A stretch of 64,000 nucleotides of DNA from Diphasiastrum complanatum (GCA_029204225.1 CM055110.1:32426299-32490298); one strand, 5' to 3'. Positions 22,516 through 34,209 are shown, counted from the stretch's first letter. The notes: a model not told the origin generated them from the letters alone. A program made the numbers and translations.

Positions 22516-23860
22516 GTGTCGAAGCTCCCTTTCTCCCTCCCCTGAAACTGTTGTCTATGGCGGTTGTTGGAATGTCCCAGTTGGTGATGGGGACCTGGAT
22601 CTTGTAGCAGAAGGGGATTGCACTTGTGGTGATTGTGGTTGCTGAGTATCCATCAATTGCAGTTGTGGTGAGGAAGTGGCAGGTGATGTTTGCCTGGTCC
22701 TGCTCAGCTAGTCTGCAATCTGCGTTCCTCTTCATGAAGATTGTCTCACTACTGCACATTTGGTGATATAGGTACATGCAGCTGCTATCTTTGATAGTAT
22801 CCAAGCTGGACTTCCATTGAATGAAGGACTCATTTGACTGGTCTGTCGGTTGATACCATCGGTTGAGCCTTTAAATAATTGCTTCGGCTATAATGCCTTG
22901 GTTGAAAAATTTTGTTGAAGTTCGATCAAGAGATTTGGCAGAAGTTGAGGTGATTGGAACGCTCTGTAAGAGCACTTGGTCGTGGCACTTAGGTAGAACA
23001 TTTGGTGGAGCGCTCAGTTGGAACAGTTGGTCGAAGCACGTTGGACCAAATTTTCACAATGTCTTTGTAGTTGACTCGAAGACCAATATCTGAATTATGT
23101 GGAGGAAGAAACTTTGAAGTGACATGGATCTCTCAAAAACTTGGATATGTACCAATATCCTAAACTCTCTACGAGGTGATTTGGAGATGGATAGATAAAT
23201 AAAAAAATTCATTCTTGAGCTATTCTACAAGTATGACTTGCCATTTACAGACAGTTGATAAATGCAGAGTGCTTGTCAAACAAAAAATTCATGCATCAGA
23301 GAGTGGATGCTATAGTGCCTATGGTGGAAAACTTCGATTGAACCCCTCAGTCGAGGAGACTCGGTTTGAGTTCCTTAGTGAAGATTCAGTTGAAGAGTTC
23401 GGTGGAAGAGAGTTGGTTCAAAACATTCGGATGGAAGCCTCGGCTAAAGAGCCTCGGTTTTAACATTCAATGGATTTTGGAAGTATACGAACCATCATAT
23501 ATAACATCAGATGTATTTTAGTCAATATGAAATAGTCAAGCATTGGACATAAAATCGGATGTGACGAGAGATTGAAGAGTCAGATATAAAATATGAGAAC
23601 TCTTAGATGGGCTGGTTGGATGTAACTTTAATAACTGTTTAAAGGCCTGTCGGATCTTCTGTTGATTACAGTCTCGTATGTACTTGGTCATGAATGGACA
23701 TGTCTTCGACTGTTTTATCTTTGACTGAATCGTATACCAGAATCAGATTAGCAATATGGGATTCTATATTGATTGTTTTTTAGATATGATTGAACTGATA
23801 GGATATGATTGATATGTCAAATCAATCATAAAAAACTGAACAATGGTGAAGAACTCTGAT
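22516..23860. other. Duplicated unassigned segment (matches 50437-51830)
   Basis: On the minus strand the first 300 bp read a Pro/Ser/Gln/Thr-rich text in B (QLMDTQQPQSPQVQSPAAT), interrupted by stops in both copies. The remainder has short periodic motifs such as TTCGGTGGAAGA and CTCGGTT. No family recognised; possibly remnants of a low-complexity gene. Confidence 0.4.
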
Positions 23861-26530
23861 AACTCATCGGATGTATTCTGAAGCTCGTCGGATGCCAACT
23901 GTGGAATGCAAAGGGAATGCAGGGACAGATGTAGCAAAATGCAGTAGCGGATGCAAATGTGTCGGATGTAGATGAAGGTAGAGGACGTCAGATGCAATGG
24001 TTGAAAGACATTGGCGGATGGAATTTCGAAGGCACTGACGGATGCAAATGGTTGGCGAATGTAATGGACATCGGATGGAACTGAGATGGAGGACGTCGGA
24101 TGAAACTAATGAGGAAGAGTGTCAGATGCAAATGAAGGTGGATGGTGTCAGATGGAGGTTGGAGGATGCAATGGACGTCAGATGCAACTGGATCGGAAAA
24201 AAAAATAGACTAGATCGAAAAGATAGGGGATGAAAAAAAATATAAGATATAGAAAAATTTACAGGGGATCAAAAAATTATAAGGTGTCAAAAAATAAGAG
24301 ATCGAAAAATAAAAGATTGAATAAAATTAGGATCGAAAAATAAAATTCGAAAAATGAAATCCGAAACATGAAACTCGAAAAATAAAACTCAAAAAATAAA
24401 AACTCGAAAAATGAGAACTCGAAAAAAGAGAATTCAAAAAAATAAAACTCAAAAACAAAATTTGAAAAATCAGATTTCGAAAAATCTATTATCGAAATAA
24501 TCTATCAAAAAAATCTAGGCTCAAAAAGGTAATAGATCGAAAAATTAATGACTCGAAAATAGAGGCTCTAAAAAATAAGATCTCGAAAAAATCTAGGATC
24601 AAAAATTTGATAAGTATCGAAAAATGTATAAAGGATAAAAATATCAAGATTCGAAAAAATTTACAATGATTCGAAAAAAACTCGAAAAACTTGAATTGAT
24701 AAAGTATCGAAAAAATCTGATTGCAGATATCGAAAACATCTCGGATTGTTTGAGTCGATACATTATCGAAAAATTCTGGAAAACAATGAGTCTCGTATCG
24801 AAAAAATATTAAGTATGGAAAAAATGACAAGGGACTGAAAAATGTCAAGTATCGAAACAATCATAAGGTATCGGAAAAATTGAAAAACGTGAAAAAATCG
24901 AAAACATCAAAAAAAATCGAAAGAACTTTAAAAATCGCAGAAACTTGAAAATCGTGATACAACTCGAAAAACCTCAAAAAACTTCAAAGAAACTCGAAAA
25001 AACTTGAAAAGTTGAAAACACTCGAGAATTTTATAAAATCCGAAAGAACTCTAAAAATTAAAAAACTCGAAAAACTCGGAAATTTTCAAAACTCGAAAAA
25101 CCCGAAAGAGTTAAATACTTGAAAAAACTCGAAAAAATATCAAAAATTTGAAAAACTCGAAAAAAATCAAAATACGGAGGATGGAACTGGAAAGGCGGTG
25201 GATGCAAAAACTGGGTTGAAAAAATATATTGGATGGAAAAATTACAGAGGATGGATCAATGTACGGTTTTGAAAAAACAATGGAAAAACTTAAAAAAGAC
25301 TTTGAAAAAACTTGAAAAACTCCTAAAATGTTAAGATATCGAAAAAAAATTCAAAAAACTTGAAAAACTCGAATTTTTTTGAGAAATTATAGTCAAGTAT
25401 CGAAAAATTAAAAGTATGAAAAAATTACAAGGGATCTAAGGGATTGAAAAATCTAAAATTTAAAAAACTCGAAAAATTAGAAAAGACGTGGGATACAATC
25501 TGAAGATCAAGACGACAGATGCAAATGGAGATGAGTGTCAGAAACATCGGAGATAGGCTCCGGATGCAATCTGCAGATGAGGGCGGCGGATGCAAATGCA
25601 GATGAAGGGTGTCGGATGCAAATTGAAATGAGAATGCTTTGTCGGATGGAATTTTGGGATGCATTGAGAGATGGATTCGTCGGTTCTAGAGAGAATAGGT
25701 CATCGGTTCTCTCTCAGAAAATGGACTTTAATGGGAACGTGTGTGGTTTCAAGAAACATTTGGGAGCAGTGTGTCGGTGGTTTTCTTGAACATCTGTCGG
25801 TGGTGTTTAGATACAAATCGGAACCCAAAGACACGATTGAATGCGTGTGCTTGAAAAAAGAGCATGGCAAGACATGGAACAGACAATAAAAAACAGAACG
25901 AACTGGAAGATTCACTATTATAACCGAATTCGTGGAGCATAAAAGCGAGAAGATGGCCACCAGCAGCAATGCAACGTCGGATGGAAAAATCTATTTAGAA
26001 ACTCAAAAAATTAAAAAATCAAGAAAAATTTGAAAGTTGAGAAACTCGAAAAAATTAGACTCGTCAGATGCAAACATCAAAGAAGTTTTTTTTGACAGGT
26101 CGTTGGATGCAATCGTCAAAAAAGTCTTTTTGTGCAGTTCGTCAGATGCAATCATCGGACACAAGTTTTTTTTTTAAAAAATTCGAAAAAATGAATAAGC
26201 TCAAAAAATTCAGAAAACTCAAAAAATTTCTGAGAAACTCGAAAAAATAGGAAATACGGATTTGAGAAAAAATGGCAGATGTAGTTGTCTGAGAGAAAAT
26301 TTATACTATTTTTTTTGGATTTTTTTGTAGTCATCGGATGCAATCTTCAGATGGAATTGTCGGATGGGATCGTCAGATTAAATTTTTTTGAATTTTTTTG
26401 TTTGAAGTGTTTGGCAGATGCATGGCAGATGGAAACTGAGGCAATTCAAAAAAAATTGAGAAACTCAAAAAATTGAATAAATCGAAAATTAAAAAAAGAT
26501 GGTTGTCAAAAAGTGGCAGTGCGACGGTGG
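23860..26530 (+). repeat. Purine-rich CTCGAAAAA / GTCGGATGCAA domain, block A part 2
   Basis: Plus strand strongly A/G-biased, with CGAAAAA, CTCGAAAAA, ATCGAAAAA repeated at roughly 9-20 bp spacing (24200-25160), flanked by GTCGGATG(C/G)AA-rich text. Contains a second copy (about 25170-26270) of the 1.1 kb unit also seen in copy C and at 47957 and 52955. Collinear with 51830-54260. Confidence 0.8.
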
Positions 26531-27217
26531 GGTTTTCTGAAATACTGGGGTGAGTTTGCACAGATTTGAAGCAATCACGATCTGACAAACAATATAAAAT
26601 GCGTGCTTGTGGGAAATAGAAATTGAGGAGAGCAAACAACACAAACAAAAATGAGCACTGAAAGATGGGCTGGTAAAACGAGTTCTATGGATCGAAATGC
26701 AAGAAGACTATCAATGGCATTTGGCGCTAATGTTAGCGCAAGAATCTTCTATCAATGTTAACAGAAGTAATTATCTGGATACTGCTTGGCAGTGCTCTAG
26801 ATCGACTCTTTGCTTTACGGCTGTCAATGGGCTTCTAAAATGGATCTTGGCTCTATCTGTAATCTATATACAATAAAATGCTTTGCATACAAGCAAAAGA
26901 CAGTTCTATAGGATGGGAAATAAAGCTTCGCTTCCCAACGATTGTCTGGAGGAAAGTTGACAGGCTCAAACACCCGATTAATCCCATTTAAGGTTGCATG
27001 ACATATGCACATACATCTTGTGGGCTATAAGTACCTTGCAAGAGCTCACCATCCTACACTTCCAAGTTTCAATGTTTGGTACCAAAATCCTCTCCTCATT
27101 AACATTCATTCACCATGGCTTGGGGGTGAAACTATTGTCATGGGTTGATCTTTCTAGTTGGGTGGTTTGGCCCCACAATCTATCCTATTGGTGCTTTATT
27201 GTCCAATACAACCGCTT
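26531..27217. other. Duplicated non-coding segment (matches 54261-54950)
   Basis: Collinear with block B with few changes. No conserved reading frame and no recognised element. Confidence 0.6.
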
Positions 27218-28156
27218 GGCTGAGACTAGCTGTATTGGCCAAAATTGCCAATTAACTCTAAAAATGATTCTAGTCAAGCTATCAAATAGTCCAATGAAAT
27301 AAAATCAATACAATAGGCTTTATCGGAACTATCGGCATTGTCATCACTATCAGTAGTTGACACTATCGACATCTAGATCCATTACTAAAGTATTCGCATG
27401 AGAACTTACCCCTTGTCATAGCACATCTTGTAGCAAATCTATGAGACGAGTATAGACATATCGTTACACATTATTTTTTTATCAATCTAGGTATTACTAA
27501 CCAGATCTCATCACTCTAAGGAGGTCAATTAGCATCAGATCGTGGAGACACCCACACCCTCCATGGATGTGATCATGTTCATATGATCCTGGTAAAACCA
27601 TATTGATCAGGGAGCATGGCTTAGATAGATAAACCACTCCCAAGTGGTCAAGCATTGTGGTGCTTCATATTTCTTGTATGACTTGACTACCAAAAGAAGG
27701 TAATGTCAATTACATGTAGATCTTCTTCCAGTGAGATCAGCCACTCAATGGATAAATATTCTAACATTTTATCCCTTGCACATGGCATTAAGTTCAAGTT
27801 ACATCTATAACATATTGGATACGATTCCCAGATCTTATGTATTGAGGTGAATCAATTATGTAAAAATCAAGTTGGATGATCTAAATAGTTAGGTATAACT
27901 ACCAATGCTCCCACTAAGGTTAATCTATATACTATATTAGTAATGGATATGTCTATGTGGAAGAAGCATAAACATTAAATTCTTGGATGGAGTGATATGT
28001 GAAAATTGTGAACTAGTACTCGGTTATTTTGCTTATTTGAGGCCAACCTTGTAAGTAAAGTTCACGTGATTTCTTTAACATGTATGAAATCAGATCACAT
28101 GACTTAAATCATTTTTAGAGCTATGTATTGGCCAATATAGCTAGTCTCGGCAATGG
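27218..28156. mobile_element. Candidate non-autonomous TIR element, block A copy
   Basis: Ends carry an imperfect inverted repeat of about 55 bp: GAGACTAGCTGTATTGGCC ... CTCTAAAAATGATT at 27221-27270, and its reverse complement at 28107-28160 (AATCATTTTTAGAGCTATG, GGCCAATATAGCTAGTCTCG). About 0.94 kb, no transposase. No clear target-site duplication, so it could also be an ordinary inverted repeat. The interior contains the empty target site of Copia-3. Confidence 0.4.
27719..27723 (+). other. Empty target site of Copia-3
   Basis: TGTAGATCTTCTTCCAGTGA is uninterrupted here. In block B the same sequence is split by Copia-3 after GATCT, with AATCT following the element. Confidence 0.85.
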
Positions 28157-28214
28157 CTAAGTTAGTAAAAATGATTCTAGAGAGATGAGAGAGAGAGAGA
28201 GTGACATGTGAAAA

Positions 28215-28533
28215 TATTTTGGATAGGTTATATCTTATTGATGAGGTTTTCGTGGATTTTACAAGGTATTAGGGTAGATCCGTGCCATTCTAATCCTTTT
28301 GTAAGAACCGTTTAGCTTACACAAATCCATGTTGTCCAAGATAATTTGAAGAAAAAACCTTGTTACAGGACGACATAGGTGTAATCATTATCAGAGTTGT
28401 TACATCGTTTACAAATTGGTAGAATCTAAATAGGTAAAAAAAGACGTATTTCAGCAATTAGAATTATTACTAGTCAACGAGAATTGAATATATTCGTAAA
28501 GAGACACCTTCCCTTTTGAGCGTAAGTGGTGTA
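28215..28533 (+). repeat. Partial direct copy of 14265-14577
   Basis: GGATAGGTTATATCTTATTG through GTAAGTGGTGTAT is nearly identical to the 14.3 kb region and diverges at the same place where the inverted partial copy at 36656 begins. Confidence 0.85.
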
Positions 28534-28594
28534 TATATAGACTGACTCATTGTTATTCCGATAGAAGTCAAGCTTTGAAGACCTCTGTTCTTGT

Positions 28595-28680
28595 CAATAA
28601 GGCATTACTTTGGCATTATAGATTAGGACACTTGAATCATACATCTTGTAAGATTTGACAATTTTCACCTTGATTAAGTT
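28595..28680 (+). pseudogene. Copia GAG-pre-integrase fragment
   Basis: Reads ALLWHYRLGHLNHTSCKI, the conserved LWH.RLGH motif preceding copia integrase, with a stop directly after. Only about 28 codons remain. Confidence 0.5.
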
Positions 28681-28842
28681 ATTTGTTTGATATCTATGTG
28701 GATCCACACGTGTGATGACCTATCCACATGTGTGAAAATGGATGTGCAAAGTTCAGATCCATTGTACATAGCTTTCATATGAGACAAATTCCAAATCTCC
28801 TATTTTCTAAGAAGCTAAAGCATGGTTTGGTGGTGGACTTTT

Positions 28843-29401
28843 TGTCATGTGCTGCATGAAATTAGCCCATGAGCTTACTAATGAATCTCCAAACATAGCC
28901 ATGGAGCTAAATTAGATTAGAACTAGTCAATAGGATAGTTAATAAAGTGGTTCGAACAACCTCGCTAGAATTGAGAATAGAGAAATTGTAATAATGGTTG
29001 TAAGGCCCAAATTAGCTGAATAAGGCCCAAACTTATAGTAGAGGCACAAATGACCACTATAAATAGCTGATGTCGTGCTAAATTTGGAGGCTTTTGTTCA
29101 TTTTGTAATTTTGAGTTTTAACAGATCTTGGAGCTTCTCTTGGAGAGCTTTCTTGATGGAGAAAACGGCTCATGTGCCTAAAGTCACATGAGAGCTATGT
29201 TCATGCTCTACAGTCAGGCCCTATTTGTGAATGATCAATAATCATGAATAAAGATACCTTACTTTGCCTATTTTGGTGAAGTTTTGCTACTTTTAGCTAT
29301 CTTCTTGATTTTTGACTAGTTTCTTGATTTCTTGCATTTCCATTGTAATTGATGTTTAATGAATGGATTAGATGTTTGAATGCTAAGGTTGGCACATGAA
29401 A
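28843..29401 (+). repeat. 5' LTR of the pol-less element (559 bp)
   Basis: Starts TGTCATGTGCTGCATG. The terminal ...CACATGAAA differs by one base from the CACATGACA end of the 3' LTR. Differs from the 3' LTR by scattered substitutions and a few small indels, suggesting moderate age. Confidence 0.9.
29058..29066 (+). promoter_or_regulatory. TATA box in the 5' LTR
   Basis: TATAAATAG, conserved at 34425-34433 in the 3' LTR; the likely promoter of the element. Confidence 0.6.
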
Positions 29402-29417
29402 ATTTTGGTATCAGAGC
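29402..29417 (+). other. Primer-binding site
   Basis: ATTTTGGTATCAGAGC directly follows the 5' LTR. TGGTATCAGAGC is the usual plant initiator-Met tRNA primer site. Confidence 0.88.
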
Positions 29418-30085
29418 ATTAGATCCTTTCTCCATCAGATTTGGTGGATTTTGTTAAATTTGTTTGAGTTTCTTGTTTAAGCTTTCTTGATTTTTCGATT
29501 TCCAAAAAGCTTTGATTCAGCTATTGACTATCTAATTCTTTTTTTTTTTGTGTAGTTTCTTGTTGTAGATCAATAGACGTCTCTTTTAGCTTTCTGGAGG
29601 TACTGAGATTGCCTGATTTGGAGCTATAATGACCAAGTTATGGCCATTTTAGTGTTTTCTTTCCAATTTTAGCTATTTGTAGTTTTTTGCAGTCTATTTT
29701 TCCCATTCTTGGCTGAATTTTTGGCCAAACTTTCTGACTGTAATTTTGTAAGATTGTAAATCTCATCTTAGCTTGAATCTGAGCCACTTTGCAGCCAATT
29801 TGGTTGAAAATTGAGGGAGATATGACAAATCTTGTGGAAGAGGTCAAATTCTAATTTGAGTAGAGAATTTAGGAGAGAAGCACTTCAATTCTTCATTCTT
29901 GAAGGTTTACTTCCTTGTAAATTTTTTCCCATTTCTTCATTTTGAAGATTTTTCCAACTCATTTAAAAAAAAATTATCAGCCCTAACCCTGAGTGCCTAA
30001 CCTAACCTACCCTAACCCTAAAGCCCGAACCTAAATCTACTCTCTCTTCACGCTAGTCCTCTCTCTCCACGCCATCATTCGGACC
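29418..30085. other. Leader of the pol-less element, no gene seen
   Basis: T-rich plus strand. A short telomere-like run (CCTAACCTACCCTAACCCTAAA) lies at about 30000-30020. No open frame with family resemblance. Confidence 0.5.
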
Positions 30086-30490
30086 TTCCTTTTCATATAG
30101 CTCTGTTAAACGTTGAACATTGAAGAACTGAAAATCATGCAATTGAGGCATGCGAGGAATTTGAGGCTCTCTTGGCTTTTAGCTGGACCTTCGGTGTGCA
30201 TTGTTTGTTTGAAATAATCTAATTCAGAGTAATTGTGCTTCCGTTCACGCTTTGGCGGCTCAATCCAATTTTTGCAATCATCTTTTTCAGGTTGAACTTC
30301 TCTTTCTCCTTTTCATCTTTATCATCAAAGTCATAAAAACCAGCAGCATCATCCATCTTGAATTTGATGGCATCCTCAGTAAACTACCTCATTTTATCGT
30401 CAAGCTCAGTTATGGCTTCTTCTCCTTTCGCAATTATTCAGTCAATGTTTTCATCTGTGATTGTGCTATCTTTTGAACTGAAGACCATCA
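30086..30490 (-). pseudogene. ISWI: Captured fragment of an ISWI chromatin remodeller (post-helicase to HAND region)
   Basis: Minus-strand translation gives VFSSKDSTITDENID, IIAKGEEAITELDDKM, FTEDAIKFKMDDAAGFYDF, then in a second frame NWIEPPKRERKHNYSELDYF and in a third PRMPQLHDFQFFNVQRLTEL. This is the segment of plant ISWI ATPases (CHR11/CHR17) between the SNF2 helicase and the HAND-SANT-SLIDE module. In the intact protein it links the motor to the nucleosome/DNA-binding module. Here it has two in-frame stops (after ENID and KMR) and at least two frameshifts. It ends abruptly after LYEKE. It runs antisense to the retroelement, so it is a captured host fragment without expected function. 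Confidence 0.85.
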
Positions 30491-30663
30491 CTATGTTTTT
30501 TATTATTCTTTCATAGTCTGTAAGCTCTTTGTAGTGCTCCTTGTAGCATTGCATATCCATGAGCGCTGGCTCACTGCGTGTTACTGAGTGCTGATCCATG
30601 AGCGCTGGCTCAATGAGGTCACGAATTCTAGGCTCTGGCCATGCACGTACTTCTTCATTTGTC
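30491..30663 (-). pseudogene. Second ISWI-like piece (SANT/SLIDE border), out of order
   Basis: Reads TNEEVRAWPEPRIRDLIE, then YKEHYKELTDYERIIKNI, resembling the EEEV.RYA..F..RYKEL.DYDRIIKNIE text at the SANT-SLIDE border of ISWI. In the normal protein this lies downstream of the post-helicase segment; here it lies upstream and fuses directly to it. A 19 bp direct repeat (ATCCATGAGCGCTGGCTCA, twice) inserts SEPALMD duplicates. Less certain than the neighbouring fragment. Confidence 0.5.
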
Positions 30664-31941
30664 TATAAAAGCTGCTTTGTCAGACTTCATCCATACCTTT
30701 TGAGAGCACTGGTTCGCAAGTGGTTCAACACATTCTAGGAACTCTGCATTGTCGTGAATTGTCATGCATTATCTCTTACATCGGCTACATCATCTCTCTC
30801 TATGTGTCGGCTATATTCGGCTACATTCACCGTCGGCTACATTCCCCGTCGTTGAGATCCTCTCTCTCTAAAAAAATGTCGGTTGAGATCCTCTCTCTAA
30901 AAAGCGTAGATTGAAATTTTTTTCTCTTACTTTCCCCTGTGCCCATGCTGACAAAATCTTCCTAGCACCCTACTTGCCCCTGTGCTCATGCTGCCAGAAT
31001 TTCTTGAGCACCCCAACTAATCGCCCAAGTAACCAAGAAAAAAATTTGCCGTCATTTTTAAGATTTCTACGAGTATCTTTCATCAACGATCCAATGCTCC
31101 AAAGAAACCAACCTTTTCTATAAAGGTCCCTTTCTAAGTTTGTAATTTCCCTGTCTTCGTGTAGCCTTAACTTTTGCGTTTAACGTCGGAATTCAGTGCA
31201 TTAAGGACAAAAATTGCTCAGTTCACTGCGCTGAGTACAATGATCATCATTTTGTCATCATTATGTACTTCTTATTTTTAATTTTATTTTAGAACCCTTT
31301 GTCCTAAGTTGTTTACACCTTATGTTTTATTCATTCAATTGACCATATCTCATTCGTTTGAGCTCGGATTTCAGTGCCATAGAAAGCAAACTTCATTAGC
31401 TCAACAAGATTGTCAGTGTATAAGTCTTATTGGGATCAAAATTTGATATTTTTCAAAAGTCCTATTTATTTGCTCTAATCGAAAAAACCATTAGAGGAGT
31501 TCTAAATCCAAAAAAGACCCTCTGTAAAGATTCTTTTTATATTTTTTCTCAAATTTTTCTTACACATGGACCAATCAAAACACTCAATTTTGAAATCTAC
31601 GTAACATAACTTTTTTGAGTCCACATTTTGATTCCACACTAAAAATGGCATAACTTTTTAATGGTAAGTTTGAATTTAGCGGAGTTTGGTGCATTGGAAA
31701 GCGCTCAACAAGAGCTTTCCAATGATATTTTAGATGACATACTTCTAAGCTTTGATTAAAAAGTTATGGCAAGTCAAAAGTATAAGTGTTACAATATTTT
31801 ACTAATATAAAAGACATCTTGCACGAATTCTTAAAGGGCCTTTTGGGAGCTCAAATCTCCCCTAAGGTCATGCCTATTGTTACTGCTTAACTACACCTTG
31901 TTAAAACTAGTTTCCATTACATCTCTACATTCTTCCCAAGA
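30664..31941. other. Interior of the pol-less element, no gene seen
   Basis: Small local repeats (CCCCTGTGC(C/T)CATGCTG twice near 30940-30990; CGGCTACATTC repeats near 30780-30850). The part 31580-31790 resembles, in inverted form, 35030-35290 outside the element (TTGGAAAGC.CTCA..AG.GCTTTC, AAAAAGTTATG). No recognisable protein. Confidence 0.45.
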
Positions 31942-33048
31942 TTGCAATCCACAGTTTCAAGATTTAGTTATTCCACATCGACTCTAATGGATTGGCATTA
32001 TGAACAAGAGGATGACGATCAGTCATACTGTGATGACGATTGTGACAATGATGTGGGGGAATATTGGAATCAAGGTGATGATTACATCGAAGATCATGAT
32101 CAAGGTGACAACATCGTTGATGACAATCAATATCAAGACCAGAACGATGATTTTGCTAATGATCATCAGTATCAGAACTACAATGACACTTCAGAACTTG
32201 ACCATTACTTTGAAGATTTCAACGACGATCAGCAAAGTGAAGAACAACACGAACCAGTCATTGAAGATGGCTCTACAGATGAAGCAGTTGAACCATGTGA
32301 TGGTCAGGATGAACTAGAGTTCAATGATGGTGATAATCAAGATCAAGATCAATTCCAGTTTGAAGCGACAAGCATGGATGAGCAACAACAGGTGCAAAGT
32401 GGAACAAAATATCACTACGAGCCCATGGATCAATTCTATGATCTTGATGAACTCAAAAGACGATATCACCATGCTGTAGAACAACATTTTGATCATAATG
32501 AAGATGATAATGTTGATTATGAGGCCTATGAAGATGCCTATGAAAGTGAAAAAATTGATGACAATGAAGGGTGTTCTCTCTATGCCACTACAGGTATGAT
32601 TGGCCCTTCTCTGATGGGTACATCATTTGCTTATGCAAATGATTTTAAGGAGGGAAGGAATATTACTATGGCTAGTGGAGCGACAATTTCCAGTCCCCAT
32701 GTCAATTTTGTAGGAAGTCTAACACCATCAACTCGACAACAATGGGTCAATATTCATGGAAGATCAAATAATAGCGTAGACCCTACTATCAGTAAAGTGA
32801 GCGGTGGAACAAATGAAACAAACAGGGCAACAATTACAAGAAAGGTCAGAGCAAGATGGGAAGAAATGTACAACAAGATGGCTACTCATTTTGACTCTAT
32901 CTTGCAATCGGCTGGTATTCCACAACAGCCAATTGATATTCGAACTACGAATCCTGAATTGTATACCACTGTTGATGTCTATGGAACAACGCTTTCTCTA
33001 GTCCAAGCCAAAGGTCGATCGAGATGTTTTGAGCAAACAAGATCATGA
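31942..33048 (+). CDS. Acidic low-complexity protein of the pol-less element, unknown function
   Basis: 368 codons. Residues about 18-210 are extremely rich in Asp, Glu, Asn and Gln (NQGDDYIEDHDQGDN, DNQYQDQNDDFANDHQYQN). Residues about 215-300 are mixed polar, and the C-terminal part (RKVRARWEEMYNKMATHFDS, GIPQQPIDIRTTNPELY) looks globular or helical. No zinc knuckle, signal peptide, membrane segment or known domain is visible. The last ten codons are probably read out of frame: a one-base shift near 33012 leads into the frame of the next ORF. As the only long frame between the LTRs it could be a divergent gag-like protein or a captured host gene; I cannot decide. Confidence 0.55.
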   Translation: MQSTVSRFSYSTSTLMDWHYEQEDDDQSYCDDDCDNDVGEYWNQGDDYIEDHDQGDNIVDDNQYQDQNDDFANDHQYQNYNDTSELDHYFEDFNDDQQSEEQHEPVIEDGSTDEAVEPCDGQDELEFNDGDNQDQDQFQFEATSMDEQQQVQSGTKYHYEPMDQFYDLDELKRRYHHAVEQHFDHNEDDNVDYEAYEDAYESEKIDDNEGCSLYATTGMIGPSLMGTSFAYANDFKEGRNITMASGATISSPHVNFVGSLTPSTRQQWVNIHGRSNNSVDPTISKVSGGTNETNRATITRKVRARWEEMYNKMATHFDSILQSAGIPQQPIDIRTTNPELYTTVDVYGTTLSLVQAKGRSRCFEQTRS

Positions 33049-33559
33049 ATCTTCTGATGAAGCTGATGATTTCAAGGAAGAAAACAAAATTCTTAATATC
33101 GATCTATCTTCCATGGAGACAAATCATTATCAGCAAAGCACCAATGGACAAGTGGATGAAGACCAACTTGAGAATCTAGATCAAGTCTTGTCCGATAGTT
33201 GTAATGATCAGGACCAAGGTCAAAATAAGGAGGTATACTATGAGCAGAACAAACTTCTACAACGACAATTAAATTATGGAGTACAATTCGATTGCCGAGA
33301 ATTATGCTCTACTCCACAAATCAGTGGTTACGACCATATTATTGATAATGATATATATGGAATTATTGCTGAACATGGATCAAGCGAGCGATATAACATT
33401 GATGCAAAATTCAAATACCAATATAGCAACGAGCTTTTTGATGATGAAATTGTTATCAACATTGCTTCAATGAAGTCAATAATAAGAGATCCATCCAAAG
33501 ATCTGAAGCAAATATGCACCGAGCTAGCAATCAATGAATCTAATGTGATATTGATGTAA
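33013..33559 (+). pseudogene. Continuation of the acidic protein in a shifted frame
   Basis: The frame reads KVDRDVLSKQDHESSDEADD, EENKILNIDLSSMETNHYQQ, continuing in the same D/N/Q/E-rich style, then a less biased end (FKYQYSNELFDDEIVINIAS, DPSKDLKQICTELAINESN). No ATG fits the start; it is best read as the 3' part of the 31942 ORF after a single inserted base. Total original length would be about 530-540 residues. Family unknown. Confidence 0.5.
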
Positions 33560-34196
33560 GGAGTTGGTGCAAAATCTTTGAATATTCTGGCATTGGGGAA
33601 TGTCATCAATCCTAGTCAAAACCGTCAAATTCCTTGTGTACAGATGACCAAAAAGATCCCTACACTGCATGGGATTTGATGAATCCGAATGTGGGATGCA
33701 TGGCTCTAATAACTACTCTGGAGTTACAAATGGATACCACTATGCTACATCAAGGAGCTATACATAAGGCTAGAGCACTGGATGCAGTGACAAAAATAGA
33801 TGCATCTGGAATTGGATAGCCCATCCAATCAAGGAAGATACTGAGGAAGAAGACTTTTAAATGTCTGTTGCTTGGATCCTGTCAACCCATGCAGAACTAA
33901 TGCAACTTGAGGCTTTTCTGTTTTTCATCAATCTCTTCTTCAATGATCTTATCAAATCTATGGGATCAGTTGTAGATCAAAGGTTCTTTATGAAGAATTT
34001 TTGTTGCAACCTTGTTCTACGCTAAAAAGTTGAGACAACAAAATCTGATGGTAGATGTCTACTGAAAAGAATAATACAAGAAAAGATGTTTCTTACTCAG
34101 GTCGGCCAAATATCTTCGACTACCACCAACGGATTCATGAAGCATGGCACCAACAAAAGAGCTACATGGTCTTCATTTTAGAGGGCAAAAATACTT
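33560..34196. other. Interior 3' part of the pol-less element
   Basis: Only short interrupted frames; no copia or gypsy motif found. Confidence 0.45.
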
Positions 34197-34209
34197 AAAG
34201 TAGGGGGAG
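34197..34209 (+). other. Polypurine tract
   Basis: AAAGTAGGGGGAG directly before the 3' LTR start. Confidence 0.85.

Noticed and set aside
29985-30022. Telomere-like CCCTAACCCTAAA run
   Set aside because: Only one or two units with imperfect neighbours; not a telomeric array.
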